Source: Deinococcus hopiensis KR-140 (lineage in GTDB: Bacteria; Deinococcota; Deinococci; Deinococcales; Deinococcaceae). Taken from it: DNA of 64,000 nucleotides. Positions 18,801 to 26,149 of the stretch are shown here, piece after piece. Below the pieces are notes generated by a model. It was given only the letters and a program-made list of their open reading frames with translations, ran no database searches and was not told the DNA's origin. Position 1 is the stretch's first letter; each line of letters begins with the position of its first letter. The translations under genes and the position numbers were made by a program. The stretch spans positions 248,001 through 312,000 of the forward strand of contig NZ_FWWU01000005.1 of the NCBI RefSeq assembly GCF_900176165.1. Direction: 5' to 3'.

Positions 18801-18985
18801 TGGACACCTGCAAGTTCGTCGGCGAGGGTGGGTGAGGCGATCGTCAAGGCTTCCATAAAGCCTTGATGGCTGGCGAGATCGCTCAAGCGCTGGATTTCAG
18901 GCCGGGTACCGGCCAGGAAGGTCTGGACCAGTTGGGTCGGAAAGAGCGCTGCGCGGGCCATCACACCAATACGGGGGTCAGTCAT
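15866..18985 (-). CDS. LanB-type lanthipeptide dehydratase, full length
   Basis: 1039 aa, the length of class I LanB. The glutamylation domain carries R-A-T-T-R-C-T-P-F-G at 83-92, so Arg83, Arg87 and Thr89 fall at the same numbers as the NisB tRNA-glutamate-binding residues. The SpaB-type elimination domain is fused at the C-terminus (W-F-F-I-R-Y ... H-H-V-R-W-R-L-F-G; Y-E-R-E-I-E-R-Y-G-G; S-F-M-H-M-H-A-N-R). It dehydrates Ser/Thr of a leader-bearing peptide using glutamyl-tRNA. The ATG at 18985 follows AAGGAG. It overlaps the dehydrogenase by 4 bases and trails the M50 gene by 62 bases. Confidence 0.93.
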   Translation of the reverse strand: MTDPRIGVMARAALFPTQLVQTFLAGTRPEIQRLSDLASHQGFMEALTIASPTLADELAGVHPGWPEKRLRSLMGGVTRYLLRATTRCTPFGAFAGVRALPVGEDTALTLGELGAHRKTLRVDAQQVWQLVKQLEERGALVDDLYVYANPTLYQRGERLRLPYQDTYGQGRDSMQLSLRATPVVARVMELAARPVQLRALLGRLQEEYSDAPLSYIRPFVLKLAEQQVLLSTLRPPMTESDPLRYVAQVTPATEAAQDLRAHMTTLLDLTRQYNETAVGEGVRTLRALLDELKFESGQAQRHVQVDTRLDASGTFGRGDLQALSEAARALTRLLPQPSHSHLTEFADAFLERYGNREVPLLELLDPDYGLGAPAGYANPASTRTVSAPPHDRNALIHRVLARAAGSGAVDLQAEGLVPDEERPLPESIDAFVRRAPREDGEAWLVLEGLHGPGGNTFGRFTHVDPELHAHWLVRARQEEAVSDLIVSDLVYSEGSGHANNVAIHAPIYQHQTAVASTPGVPHDRHIMPSDVMVGVQGGRFYFRSRSRGVQLRFRTPHVLNPALAPNVVRFLQECSEMHAPEVPHWSWEGAAELGQLPRVTYGRVVLSPARWRLPRTVIEAEDFATALGQYRMTCGLPRFAYAGRGDNRLLLDLDAPLCQEMLRGIVSKESEVLDEALGDYNSVEGRSPAGRHAVQYVVTFPLAGVTLPHVAPRVDERPDESLRWILPFQGGVYLKLYGPHIMQDDVITAMQAATALAFAECGALAPQPDAWFFIRYADPDHHVRWRLFGAGPVFEATAQRLLREAAVLQQRGLVTRVELASYEREIERYGGNAGVQVSEGIFAADSAWLAELLGGAMPAGDARLPFVAATADGLLDALQLDAPTRRWALEMACAGYRQEFTRTPGDTEHIERVLSQDARQHRAAVWQHLAGLYPAHGELLLPGTALLRERLAPLVPAFHPMVDRTRDPERAALMLSSFMHMHANRAQLDRFQEFRALNLLLKTHQGFAHHLPRTLDPRAFQDNSAPRFPATPARKGAHA

Positions 18986-19047
18986 CTTGAAATCTCCTTG
19001 AAATCGGGCAGGGCAATGGGGACCCAGGGGTACAGCGAAAAAGAGGC

Positions 19048-20196
19048 TCAGCGGGAGAGCTGCGAGGCGAGACGCTCGAGGACCGTCAGGTCAGTGCTGT
19101 TGGCGCGGCTGAGACTGCGTCTCTGAAAGGTTCGTGCAGCTTCAAGGCCGCGGGAGACAGCCCCCAGGGCGGCTTCCCGGTCTCCCCTGGCCATGGCCAG
19201 TACCGCCAGGGCCCGGTCGAGGGTGCCGAACGAACGGAGCAGGCCCTGCTCACGCCGGCTCAGGGCCTGGAGTGCCTGGTCGATGGCCTGCGGATCAGGT
19301 TCTGGTGCCGCCAGGACAAGCTCCAGCGCAGCACTACGGCGGAAGAAGGTGGGCAGATCGGCAGCGATGTTGACCATGTCCTGGGCCTGGCGCAGGGCTT
19401 CAGCCCGGTCTTCTTCACGCACTGCGTGACCATGCAGGGCCATGCCGCGTATATAGCGGTTGAGGTCTCCGGCGGGCTGGCTGTACCGGAGTTGCGCTGC
19501 CCAGGCGGGCGAAAGGGTACCGGTACCCGTCAGGGTGATCAGGCTGCCCAGGGCCACTGCTTCCGGCGCCTCCCTGCGGGAACGGAGCAGGGTCAACAGG
19601 GCGTCTCCATCGCTGACAGCCATGCCCGGCGTGAAACTGGGCACCAGGTTCATGACGCCGCCGATGGCATTGATGGCACTCAGGGCGAACAGGGGCGCGA
19701 CCACCGCGGCTGGCCAATGGGGACCAGCGACCCACAGCACTGGATAGGTGACGGCTGCCACGAGGAGGTTGGTCAGGGGACCGGCCAAAAACATCCAGGC
19801 CAACCGGTGACGCAGCCCGGTGGGCGGCCCGGGATCGAGCAGCGCCTGCCCTCCACTGGCGCGGTAGGTGCTGAACGTCAGTGCAGGGCGGCGGCCTCGC
19901 AACTCGATTTTCAACGGTCCTGCCACCAGTCCAGCAAAACGCATGCCCTGCAGGCGTCCGGCCAGGGCATGCCCCAGCTCATGTAGGACGATGCTGGGCA
20001 GGAAAAATACAGCGATCCAGACAAAAGCGGCGTTCGGATTGAATTCCAGACTGTTGAGCGGAAGGTAGAGCGACGAAACGCCGGCGGTGATCAGGCACAG
20101 GCGCCAGATGGACAGCGGGAGCGCGAACTGGCGGGCCAGCCTCCGGAGTGAAGAGGGGGTGGACGCCCTGTGTGCGGTGGGGGAACGGTCTGTCAT
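19048..20196 (-). CDS. M50-family membrane zinc protease
   Basis: 382 aa. H-E-L-G-H at residues 72-76 lies in a membrane segment, and N-L-V-P plus a following S-D-G (183-197) supply the third zinc ligand. These are the two hallmarks of site-2-protease-like intramembrane proteases. Several other hydrophobic segments follow, and the C-terminal 170 residues are helical and soluble. The ATG at 20196 has GGAGG six bases upstream; a TTG at 20202 is also open. As first gene of the LanB operon it may cut leaders, clear precursors or act in signalling or immunity. Its role is inferred from position only. Confidence 0.85.
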   Translation of the reverse strand: MTDRSPTAHRASTPSSLRRLARQFALPLSIWRLCLITAGVSSLYLPLNSLEFNPNAAFVWIAVFFLPSIVLHELGHALAGRLQGMRFAGLVAGPLKIELRGRRPALTFSTYRASGGQALLDPGPPTGLRHRLAWMFLAGPLTNLLVAAVTYPVLWVAGPHWPAAVVAPLFALSAINAIGGVMNLVPSFTPGMAVSDGDALLTLLRSRREAPEAVALGSLITLTGTGTLSPAWAAQLRYSQPAGDLNRYIRGMALHGHAVREEDRAEALRQAQDMVNIAADLPTFFRRSAALELVLAAPEPDPQAIDQALQALSRREQGLLRSFGTLDRALAVLAMARGDREAALGAVSRGLEAARTFQRRSLSRANSTDLTVLERLASQLSR

Positions 20197-20320
20197 ACAC
20201 AACCTCCGTTGATGTCTGGGGAGACCCTAGAGCGGCCCGGGGGACACTCCGGAGACTGGCGGGGTGTGCAAATGAAGCAAGGCGTGGCGCCCACTTCCGC
20301 TAGGCTTGAGCCTCACCCTC

Positions 20321-23299
20321 ATGAACGAACGCGAAGATTGGCTGCTCAACGTACAGGTGCCCCGGGCACTGCGCGCCGAACTCTCCCGCCCACACCTGCT
20401 CGAACGGCTCACCCTGGAAGACGATGCCCGGCTGATCGCCCTCCTGGCTCCCTCTGGATATGGAAAAACCACGCTGCTGGGTCAGTACGCTCGCGCCACG
20501 CAGCAGAAGGTGGCCTGGCTAACCCTGACCCCGGACATGGCTGATCCCCTGGCCCTCGCTGAAGCCCTGGCTTACAGCATCGGCCGCTCCCTGCCCGGCC
20601 TGGCCCTGACCCGCTTCCAGGCGGCCTGTGAAGAACCCACGCAAAGCGAAATCACGGCGCGTGCCCTCGCCCGCGACCTGGCGGCGGCAGACGTGAACCT
20701 GCGGCTGATTCTCGACCAGGGACACCACCTCATGCCGGCCAGCAGCCGCTGGTTGGAGACATTTCTGCAGTCCCTGCCTGAAGGTCACCAGGTCCTGATG
20801 GGCAGCTATGACGGGGCCCACCTGCGCATTGCCCGGCTGAGCGCTCAAGCCCAGGTGCTGATCCTGGGAGCGCGTGACCTGGCCTTTACCCCCGAGGAGG
20901 CCCAGCTTTACCTGCAGGTCCGTGGGGTCACCGAACATGCAGAGGCGCTCAGCGCCGGCCTGGAGGGTTGGCCGGCGGGGCTGGCCCTGACAAGCGGGAA
21001 CACGGCCCTCTATATCTCGCCCTCTCAGATCATTCAGGAAGCGCTGAGCGCTTTGCCTGACACCCTGCGGGCCACACTGCCTGAGGCGGCAGTGCTCGCG
21101 GTCTGGAGTGAGACCCGGGTGCGGGACCTGGGCATCCAATTGCCCTACGGCTGGCTGGAGCAGTTGGTTCAGCATGGGTTGCCGCTCACGCCGCTGGGCC
21201 AGGGTTTGTACCGGCCCCACCAGCTGATCGTGGGAGAACTGGAACGGGAGTTGTCCTACCAGGAAGAACGGGCTTCGGAACTCTACGGCCGTGCCGGCAG
21301 GCTGGAAGAGCAGTCGGGGAACCTGATCGGAGCTCTCCAGGCCTACCGCCGGGGGGCCAACACGACGGACCTGCTGCGGCTCCTCGAACAGCTCACCTTC
21401 AATTTGATTCAGCGGAGTGAATACCACGTCGCGGCCCAGTTACTGCGCGACATCGACTGGCGAGAGCTGCCCCGCCCCCTGCAGGGCCTGGCTGCACTCA
21501 TTTTGTCGCGTACTGGCCAGGCACGTCAGGCAGAGCCGATATTACGCGCGCTGCGCGCGGCGCAGGTGGACACTATTCCCGAGGTGGCGCTCGCGCTGGC
21601 AGACGCCGCCATCCGGCAGGGACAACTTCAAATCGCCCAGACACACGTTGAGGCGGCCCTGGAGAAAACGGTCAGCCCCTGGACCACCCGGTTGCAGTTA
21701 ATGCAAGCGCATGTCCTCACGGCCTCTGGTCAGGCCCTCAAAGCCCTTGAAGTCACCCAGGTGGCCCTGTCGAAGGCCCAGGACCGCCAGGATCCCCTTG
21801 AACTCGCTTCGCTGTACCAGATGGCGGCCCAGTCCGCGCTGCAGGCCTCACGCTTTGATGACGTCCGCCACTGGGCCACGGAGGCGATCCGCTATTTCCA
21901 TCTGGCTGGAGCACATCAGGCGGTGCTCAGACCCGCATGGGAACTCGCCTACGTGTATGGGCTGACTGGAGAGACGGCCTTAGGAATGGCTGTGTGCGAG
22001 GAGGCGCTGCGCTCGGCCCTGGATACCGAAGCGTTTGACGCGCTGATGCTCTCCGAGATGCAAGGCAACTTGAGCTTCTGGGCACGCGATTTTGAAGGAG
22101 CGCGCGCGCTCTACGCTCACCTGCGTCAGCAGGCGTTGCAGCGGCAGGAGCCCTATCTGACCCTACGCCTGACGGGCAAGCTGGCGGAGGTGATGTACCG
22201 CCTGAATCGCCCTGAGGAAGCGCGGGCATTCATGCGGGCCATACAGGACAACGCCAGGCAGGAGGACTTCACTGCATTTTTCCGGGGTGTCAAGGCATTC
22301 TTCGAAGGGGAGGCGGAGGAGGCCCGCCGGCACTTCGCGCTCAGTCTCGAGCAGGACCAGAGCGTGGTGCATCAGTTTCGGGCCCAGGTCCTGCTGTCAG
22401 AGGTTCTGGCCCGAAAGGGGGAGTTGGGCCGGGCGGAAACCGGGGCAATCACGGCCGGCATTCAGCGGTTTGGGAGTCTGCATCTCCTGCAGCTGGATGC
22501 GGATCTGGTGCCGACCCTCAGTGCAGCGGCGGCAGACCGCGGCTGGGGCCTCGGCATCTTCTCCGGTGTGCCACAAACGACGGCGATGCTGGCGAAGGCT
22601 GCCCAGGATCAAATTCCCCTGGAAGTGGAACTTCTGGGACCCCGACTGAACGTCTTGCTGGGAAAGCAGCCGGTGAAAATCCCCCACAGCAAGTCGCGTG
22701 AAATCCTGATGCTGCTCGTCGTCCGGGGCCCTTCAACCCGGGAAGAAATTATCGATGCCCTTTGGGATGGAGACGCAGACCAGCGCAACATCGAGTATTT
22801 CAAGGTTTCCGTTCGGCGACTGCGCGCCGTTCTCTCGGGCCTCCAACCTCTGTGGTTCAACCCGTTGCCCTTCGAACAAGGCCGCTACGCCGTCGCACCG
22901 GAGTTCGCCCTGTCCACCGATCTGCAAAAGCTCAAGGCGGCGCTGAAGGAAGGGGAACCGGAGGGAATGCAGGCGGGCGTCGCGGCGTTCGACGGGCGTG
23001 GGCTGAGAGAATTGAGCAGCGAGTGGGGTGAACAACTGGCCAGCGAGGTGCGCGATCTGGTTCTGGAAGCCGCGACCTGGCTGACCGAGCAGGCAGCGAA
23101 TCAGTCCGAACAGATCTGGGCACAGGAGCGCCTGGTCGACCTCGATCCCCTTGACCATGAGTTGCATCTGCAGCTTATCCGCAAGCTGAAGACGAGCAAA
23201 AATGATTCTGGCGCTCGCTTTGCCTATAAGCGATACGCCAGAATGGTTGAAAATGAATATGGTCAATTACCAAGTTTTAAATACGATCAGATCAACTAA
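20321..23299 (+). CDS. Large ATPase-type regulator with C-terminal SARP-like (winged helix + BTAD) region
   Basis: About 992 aa. Walker A S-G-Y-G-K-T-T-L near residue 50 begins a MalT-like STAND ATPase domain, followed by TPR-like helices to about residue 780. The last 200 residues form a winged-helix domain (E-I-L-M-L-L-V-V-R-G, then V-R-R-L-R-A-V) and a BTAD-like helical end, in place of the usual LuxR domain. It is transcribed divergently from the M50-LanB operon and faces the precursor genes, so it is the likely cluster activator. A TTG at 20306 could also start it. The final 100 bases turn AT-rich. Confidence 0.85.
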   Translation: MNEREDWLLNVQVPRALRAELSRPHLLERLTLEDDARLIALLAPSGYGKTTLLGQYARATQQKVAWLTLTPDMADPLALAEALAYSIGRSLPGLALTRFQAACEEPTQSEITARALARDLAAADVNLRLILDQGHHLMPASSRWLETFLQSLPEGHQVLMGSYDGAHLRIARLSAQAQVLILGARDLAFTPEEAQLYLQVRGVTEHAEALSAGLEGWPAGLALTSGNTALYISPSQIIQEALSALPDTLRATLPEAAVLAVWSETRVRDLGIQLPYGWLEQLVQHGLPLTPLGQGLYRPHQLIVGELERELSYQEERASELYGRAGRLEEQSGNLIGALQAYRRGANTTDLLRLLEQLTFNLIQRSEYHVAAQLLRDIDWRELPRPLQGLAALILSRTGQARQAEPILRALRAAQVDTIPEVALALADAAIRQGQLQIAQTHVEAALEKTVSPWTTRLQLMQAHVLTASGQALKALEVTQVALSKAQDRQDPLELASLYQMAAQSALQASRFDDVRHWATEAIRYFHLAGAHQAVLRPAWELAYVYGLTGETALGMAVCEEALRSALDTEAFDALMLSEMQGNLSFWARDFEGARALYAHLRQQALQRQEPYLTLRLTGKLAEVMYRLNRPEEARAFMRAIQDNARQEDFTAFFRGVKAFFEGEAEEARRHFALSLEQDQSVVHQFRAQVLLSEVLARKGELGRAETGAITAGIQRFGSLHLLQLDADLVPTLSAAAADRGWGLGIFSGVPQTTAMLAKAAQDQIPLEVELLGPRLNVLLGKQPVKIPHSKSREILMLLVVRGPSTREEIIDALWDGDADQRNIEYFKVSVRRLRAVLSGLQPLWFNPLPFEQGRYAVAPEFALSTDLQKLKAALKEGEPEGMQAGVAAFDGRGLRELSSEWGEQLASEVRDLVLEAATWLTEQAANQSEQIWAQERLVDLDPLDHELHLQLIRKLKTSKNDSGARFAYKRYARMVENEYGQLPSFKYDQIN

Positions 23300-23519
23300 T
23301 CAGGAGTAATTCGATTGATTCAACTGCACTGCGAATCTTTATTGAATCAGATGGTATCATTTTTTCTGACATGGTCTTTAATTCATTGAGTAGAGCTGTA
23401 TGATTTGTTTTAAGGGAACTATAGTTGATAGGTAATTCTGGACTTCTATTTTCCAGAACACATAAAATCAATTGTAAGTGGTGTTGTATAAGTGCTTCTT
23501 TGGCTTTATCAGTGAGCAT
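23292..23519 (-). CDS. Small hypothetical protein (75 aa), low GC
   Basis: 75 aa, rich in Leu, Ile, Lys and Glu with predicted helices and no cysteine pair or signal peptide. It overlaps the end of the regulator by 8 bases on the opposite strand. The segment around it (about 23260-23530) is clearly more AT-rich than the rest of the window. It lies 18 bases downstream of a small secreted-protein gene on the same strand, so the two could be co-transcribed. Immunity or quorum-type functions are possible but unproven. Confidence 0.5.
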   Translation of the reverse strand: MLTDKAKEALIQHHLQLILCVLENRSPELPINYSSLKTNHTALLNELKTMSEKMIPSDSIKIRSAVESIELLLIS

Positions 23520-23537
23520 ATGTCTTCTTCCCCGAAT

Positions 23538-23729
23538 TCATTCGGGAGAAGGTATACCACCGGGCACTACAATTGGATTTTTGGGTGGATTGGTCCGCAC
23601 ATCATCTGAGTTATGTAGGGCAGAAGGGGCCGCAACCGGCGGGGCTCCAGGGAGGGTAACGGCCGCTGCCCGAGCCGAGCACGAAAGAACCATCAACAGC
23701 ACAACGCCAATAACTTTTTTTGGATTCAT
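23538..23729 (-). CDS. Small exported protein or lipoprotein (63 aa)
   Basis: 63 aa from the second of two adjacent ATG codons, six bases after AGGTG. The N-terminus is a clear signal sequence: basic P-K-K, a hydrophobic run, then L-S-C-S-A-R-A. Either a lipobox (V-L-S-C) or signal peptidase I cleavage after A-R-A fits. The mature part is short, proline-rich and unlike the lanthipeptide precursors. In the RiPP locus it could be an immunity lipoprotein or a secreted signal; no family was recognised. Confidence 0.5.
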   Translation of the reverse strand: MNPKKVIGVVLLMVLSCSARAAAVTLPGAPPVAAPSALHNSDDVRTNPPKNPIVVPGGIPSPE

Positions 23730-24023
23730 CATCTTCACCTCTGACCTCACTTTAGTCGAGGCAGAGGGACACCAAAGGGACACTCGCGCGGCACCAGGGA
23801 CAGAAGAGCTTGGGGCCCCTTCCTCTGCTCTACAGGGGCCCAGACGGGAGCAGTACAGCCGCCGCTCTTTAGGGTCGGTCCCCATTCAGGAGGCGCTCGA
23901 TCTGCACTGGCGTCCAGCCTGGCTCCCTCTCCATGGCATATGCCCTGAGGACCTTTCCTGACCCAGGAACGCGAGTGAATCTGTGGGAGGTGAAACGACT
24001 CCCCTCAGCGCCGATCAGCCTAA

Positions 24024-24936
24024 GAGCCTATCGGGAAGATATTGGTCTACTGAGAGGCAGTGACGACGCAACCGCACCAAGATCAATGACCAGAACGGGA
24101 GGTATCGGGCGAGCGTTGGGTCCGTCTGGCACCTGTGCTGGTGATCAACAAACCCAGGAAAAAGAGTGGGCGTCCCGCGTGGGACGCCCTCCCGATCTTC
24201 AGTGGGCTGATTTGGCTGGCCCGAACCGGCCGTCAGTGGCGCCAGTTGGCCCGCTGGTACGGTCCGCAATCGACTGTCCACGAGCGGTTCTGCGCCTGGG
24301 TGGAGCACGATTGCTTCCGCACGGCGTGGGCGATGGTACCCGAAGAGTACGACCAGGAACTCGGCACCCTGTGGGAATGGCAAACCGCCGACGGGAGCAT
24401 GCTCAAGGCCCCGTTGGGAAAAGGCGCTGGTGCGCCCGAAGCCACGGGCCGCCAGCCCACCGACCGAGGAAGGGCTGGGTGTAAACGCACCCTGCTCACC
24501 GACGCCAAAGGTATTCCGCTCTCGGTCGTGCTGTGTGGTGCCAATCAACATGACAGCACGGTGCTCAGCGGGGCCCCCGATGCTGTCGTCGTTGCTGCTC
24601 CTGTAGAGCAGGAACAGCGCCGTCTCCTGCTGGACCGTGGGTACGACACGCCTGCGTGTCGTCAACTGGCCATGGATCAAGGTCTGGTCGCGCACATCCC
24701 CAAGACATCGGCGGCCGCTCAGCCCATTCCTGCTCCTGGTGATCCACAACGGCACCCACCTCGGCGGTCGGTGGTTGAGGTGGGTCACAGTTGGTTCAAC
24801 CGTTTCCGTCGCCTCCAGACGCGCTGGGAGAAGCGGCAAGACCTCCATCCCGGCTTTGTCGAGTTGGCCGCTTGCCTCATCATCTGGCGCAAACTCGTCC
24901 CCGTTGCTCGTCTCAAAACATCTTCCGGATGGGCTC
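24024..24936 (+). mobile_element. IS5-family element, IS1031 group
   Basis: The imperfect inverted ends are GAGCCTATCGGGAAGATATT and its partner GAGCCCATCCGGAAGATGTT. The 3-bp duplication TAA at 24021-24023 and 24937-24939 fits the TNA preference of the IS1031 group. It is 913 bp with one transposase gene. It lies between the cluster regulator and the precursor genes. Confidence 0.85.
24086..24936 (+). pseudogene. IS1031-group transposase with an early frameshift
   Basis: The ATG at 24086 starts M-T-R-T as in related transposases, but the rest of the domain (W-V-R-L-A-P-V, then K-K-S-G-R-P-A) is in the next frame, so one base is extra or missing near 24098. The DDE core is visible: Q-T-A-D-G-S, L-L-L-D-R-G-Y-D, and E-V-G-H-S-W-F-N-R-F with R-W-E-K. 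The gene has no stop before the IS end. It is probably inactive unless expressed from a non-standard start. Confidence 0.75.
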
Positions 24937-25091
24937 TAAAACGCGTGTCCCTGTACTGTCCCTTACGGCTGGGCAAGATGATTGGCATGAACACCGAAGG
25001 AGGTGACAGATACAAACATTATGACGGAAGTGCAGCTTATAGAGCTGACGAGCTGTTCCTTCCTCAAGAATAGAAACAACATTTTCTCTTA

Positions 25092-25122
25092 TTGACAACA
25101 TTCCGACAGGGTGTCATTTATA
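25092..25122 (+). promoter_or_regulatory. Candidate promoter of the precursor genes
   Basis: A perfect TTGACA (25092-25097) lies 77 bases before the first precursor ATG. An AT-rich TTTATA-like -10 follows about 19 bases downstream (around 25117). The 19-base spacing is long, as in promoters that need an activator; the large regulator upstream is the natural candidate. The IS end lies about 155 bases upstream. Confidence 0.5.
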
Positions 25123-25173
25123 CACCTCCATTTTCGCCCTCGCAAAAAGGATCACAAGGTCCCAGGAGATACC

Positions 25174-25347
25174 ATGCAGGCTTTCAATCTCAACTCCCTC
25201 GACATTCGCCAGTCTCAGTTGAATCCTTCCCTGCAGGTCATTGCACCGCCAATTCATCCTACCACCCTGCCCACTCTTCCTATTACCAGCCCTATCATTT
25301 ATCCGCCGTACCCTTACCCTCGTCCGACTCTCCCTCTCACCCTCTAG
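25174..25347 (+). CDS. RiPP precursor 1: cysteine-free, proline-rich core
   Basis: 57 aa with AGGAGA six bases before the ATG. The leader (M-Q-A-F-N-L-N-S-L-D-I-R, residues 1-12) matches the F-D-L-x-T-L-D leader of the four genes that follow. It also resembles the F-N-L-D box recognised by LanB. Residues 18-57 contain 13 prolines, 8 Ser/Thr and no Cys, so no lanthionine can form. The product would be a linear peptide, perhaps with dehydrated or reduced Ser/Thr, recalling proline-rich antimicrobial peptides in composition. The stop is followed by a 158-base gap before the next gene. Confidence 0.75.
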   Translation: MQAFNLNSLDIRQSQLNPSLQVIAPPIHPTTLPTLPITSPIIYPPYPYPRPTLPLTL

Positions 25348-25505
25348 GGGGAACGGATGATTAGGTTGGTCATCCACGCTCAAGAGCAGCCAAGCAGAGG
25401 GGACCGGACTCCCCTACCTTGGTTGCTGCCTTCCCCGCCCTACAACCCTGAACCGCAACCACAAGTTCCTTTGTATTGCTGAAGTGACTTTTTCTGGAGA
25501 GACAT

Positions 25506-25658
25506 ATGAACAATTTTGACCTGGCCACCCTTGACCTCCGGACCCAGCAAGTCAATGCTGATTCGGGCACGTCCACCGACAGCATCATCTTCCTGCCCCT
25601 CTCGGTCAGCATCTCGGTCTTCCTGACCCTGCGCGGCACCAGCAAGAACTGCTTCTAA
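25506..25658 (+). CDS. RiPP precursor 2: single-Cys core ending G-T-S-K-N-C-F
   Basis: 50 aa with GGAGA before the ATG. Leader F-D-L-A-T-L-D-L-R-T-Q (4-14). The core has an unusual hydrophobic stretch with alternating Ser (L-S-V-S-I-S-V-F-L) and one Cys at 49. It shares leader and tail with precursors 3-5 but the middle is diverged, so it may be the partner peptide of a two-component product or an older paralogue. Confidence 0.8.
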   Translation: MNNFDLATLDLRTQQVNADSGTSTDSIIFLPLSVSISVFLTLRGTSKNCF

Positions 25659-25708
25659 ACAGTATAGCGACTGTCCTTCTTTTGCCTCTCACTCTTTAAG
25701 GAGTCACC

Positions 25709-25879
25709 ATGAACCACTTTGATCTGAACACCCTCGATGTCCGCACCCAGAACCTCAACGCCGCCGGCACGGTGACTGCCGACTCCACTCCTCTGGTTGC
25801 ATCGGCGGTCCTGGCCACAATCGCTTCTGTTGGAGCCGTGTACTCGGTCGTCACTGGTACCAGCAAGCGTTGCCCCTAA
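25709..25879 (+). CDS. RiPP precursor 3: single-Cys core ending G-T-S-K-R-C-P
   Basis: 56 aa with AAGGAG six bases before the ATG. Leader F-D-L-N-T-L-D-V-R-T-Q-N (4-15). A D-S-T-P motif at about 25-28 is shared with precursors 4 and 5 and may mark the start of the modified part. The core is hydrophobic with six to seven Ser/Thr and a Val-Tyr-Ser-Val-Val-Thr segment before the conserved tail. The only Cys is at 55, so at most one ring is possible. Confidence 0.85.
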   Translation: MNHFDLNTLDVRTQNLNAAGTVTADSTPLVASAVLATIASVGAVYSVVTGTSKRCP

Positions 25880-25930
25880 ATCACGTGCCTGTGTCCCTCG
25901 TTATCCACCTCGATCATCCTTGGAGCATCC

Positions 25931-26098
25931 ATGAGCCACTTTGATTTGCACACCCTCGATGTCCGTACCCAGAACGTCAACACCTCCGGCCCGGTTGCGC
26001 CAGATTCCACCCCGGCGATCTCCATTATCGCCTCGACCATTGAGGCTGCGAGCGTGGTGTACTCCATTATCACCGGAACCAGCAAGCGCTGCTGGTAA
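25931..26098 (+). CDS. RiPP precursor 4: single-Cys core ending G-T-S-K-R-C-W
   Basis: 55 aa with TTGGAG six bases before the ATG. Leader F-D-L-H-T-L-D-V-R-T-Q-N (4-15) and P-D-S-T-P at 24-28. The core I-S-I-I-A-S-T-I-E ... V-V-Y-S-I-I-T leads into the common tail with Cys54 and a terminal Trp. Its leader is almost identical to that of precursor 5, indicating recent duplication with divergence only in the core. Confidence 0.85.
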   Translation: MSHFDLHTLDVRTQNVNTSGPVAPDSTPAISIIASTIEAASVVYSIITGTSKRCW

Positions 26099-26149
26099 AA
26101 CTCAACTCAGGCCTTTCATCACTTCACTCATTTTCACATAGGAGTATCC

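Larger units (their letters stand above)
23933..25073 (+). other. Open frame split by the IS1031-group element
   Basis: If the IS at 24024-24936 and one TAA copy are removed, the frame starting M-A-Y-A-L-R at 23933 joins in frame to the sequence after the IS, ending L-F-L-P-Q-E at 25073. This gives a 74-residue frame. There is no ribosome-binding site at 23933, so it may be chance. Within the right part, an AAGGAGG at 24999 precedes a 24-codon frame starting ATG at 25021, which is unusually far for normal initiation. Confidence 0.25.

Noticed and set aside
20306..20321. TTG at 20306 as start of the large regulator
   Set aside because: The ATG at 20321 is the better start codon; neither has a clear ribosome-binding site, so this is a preference and not proof.
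24999..25095. 24-codon frame starting ATG 25021 after AAGGAGG as a sixth precursor
   Set aside because: The ribosome-binding site is about 15 bases from the ATG, and the peptide lacks the shared leader.
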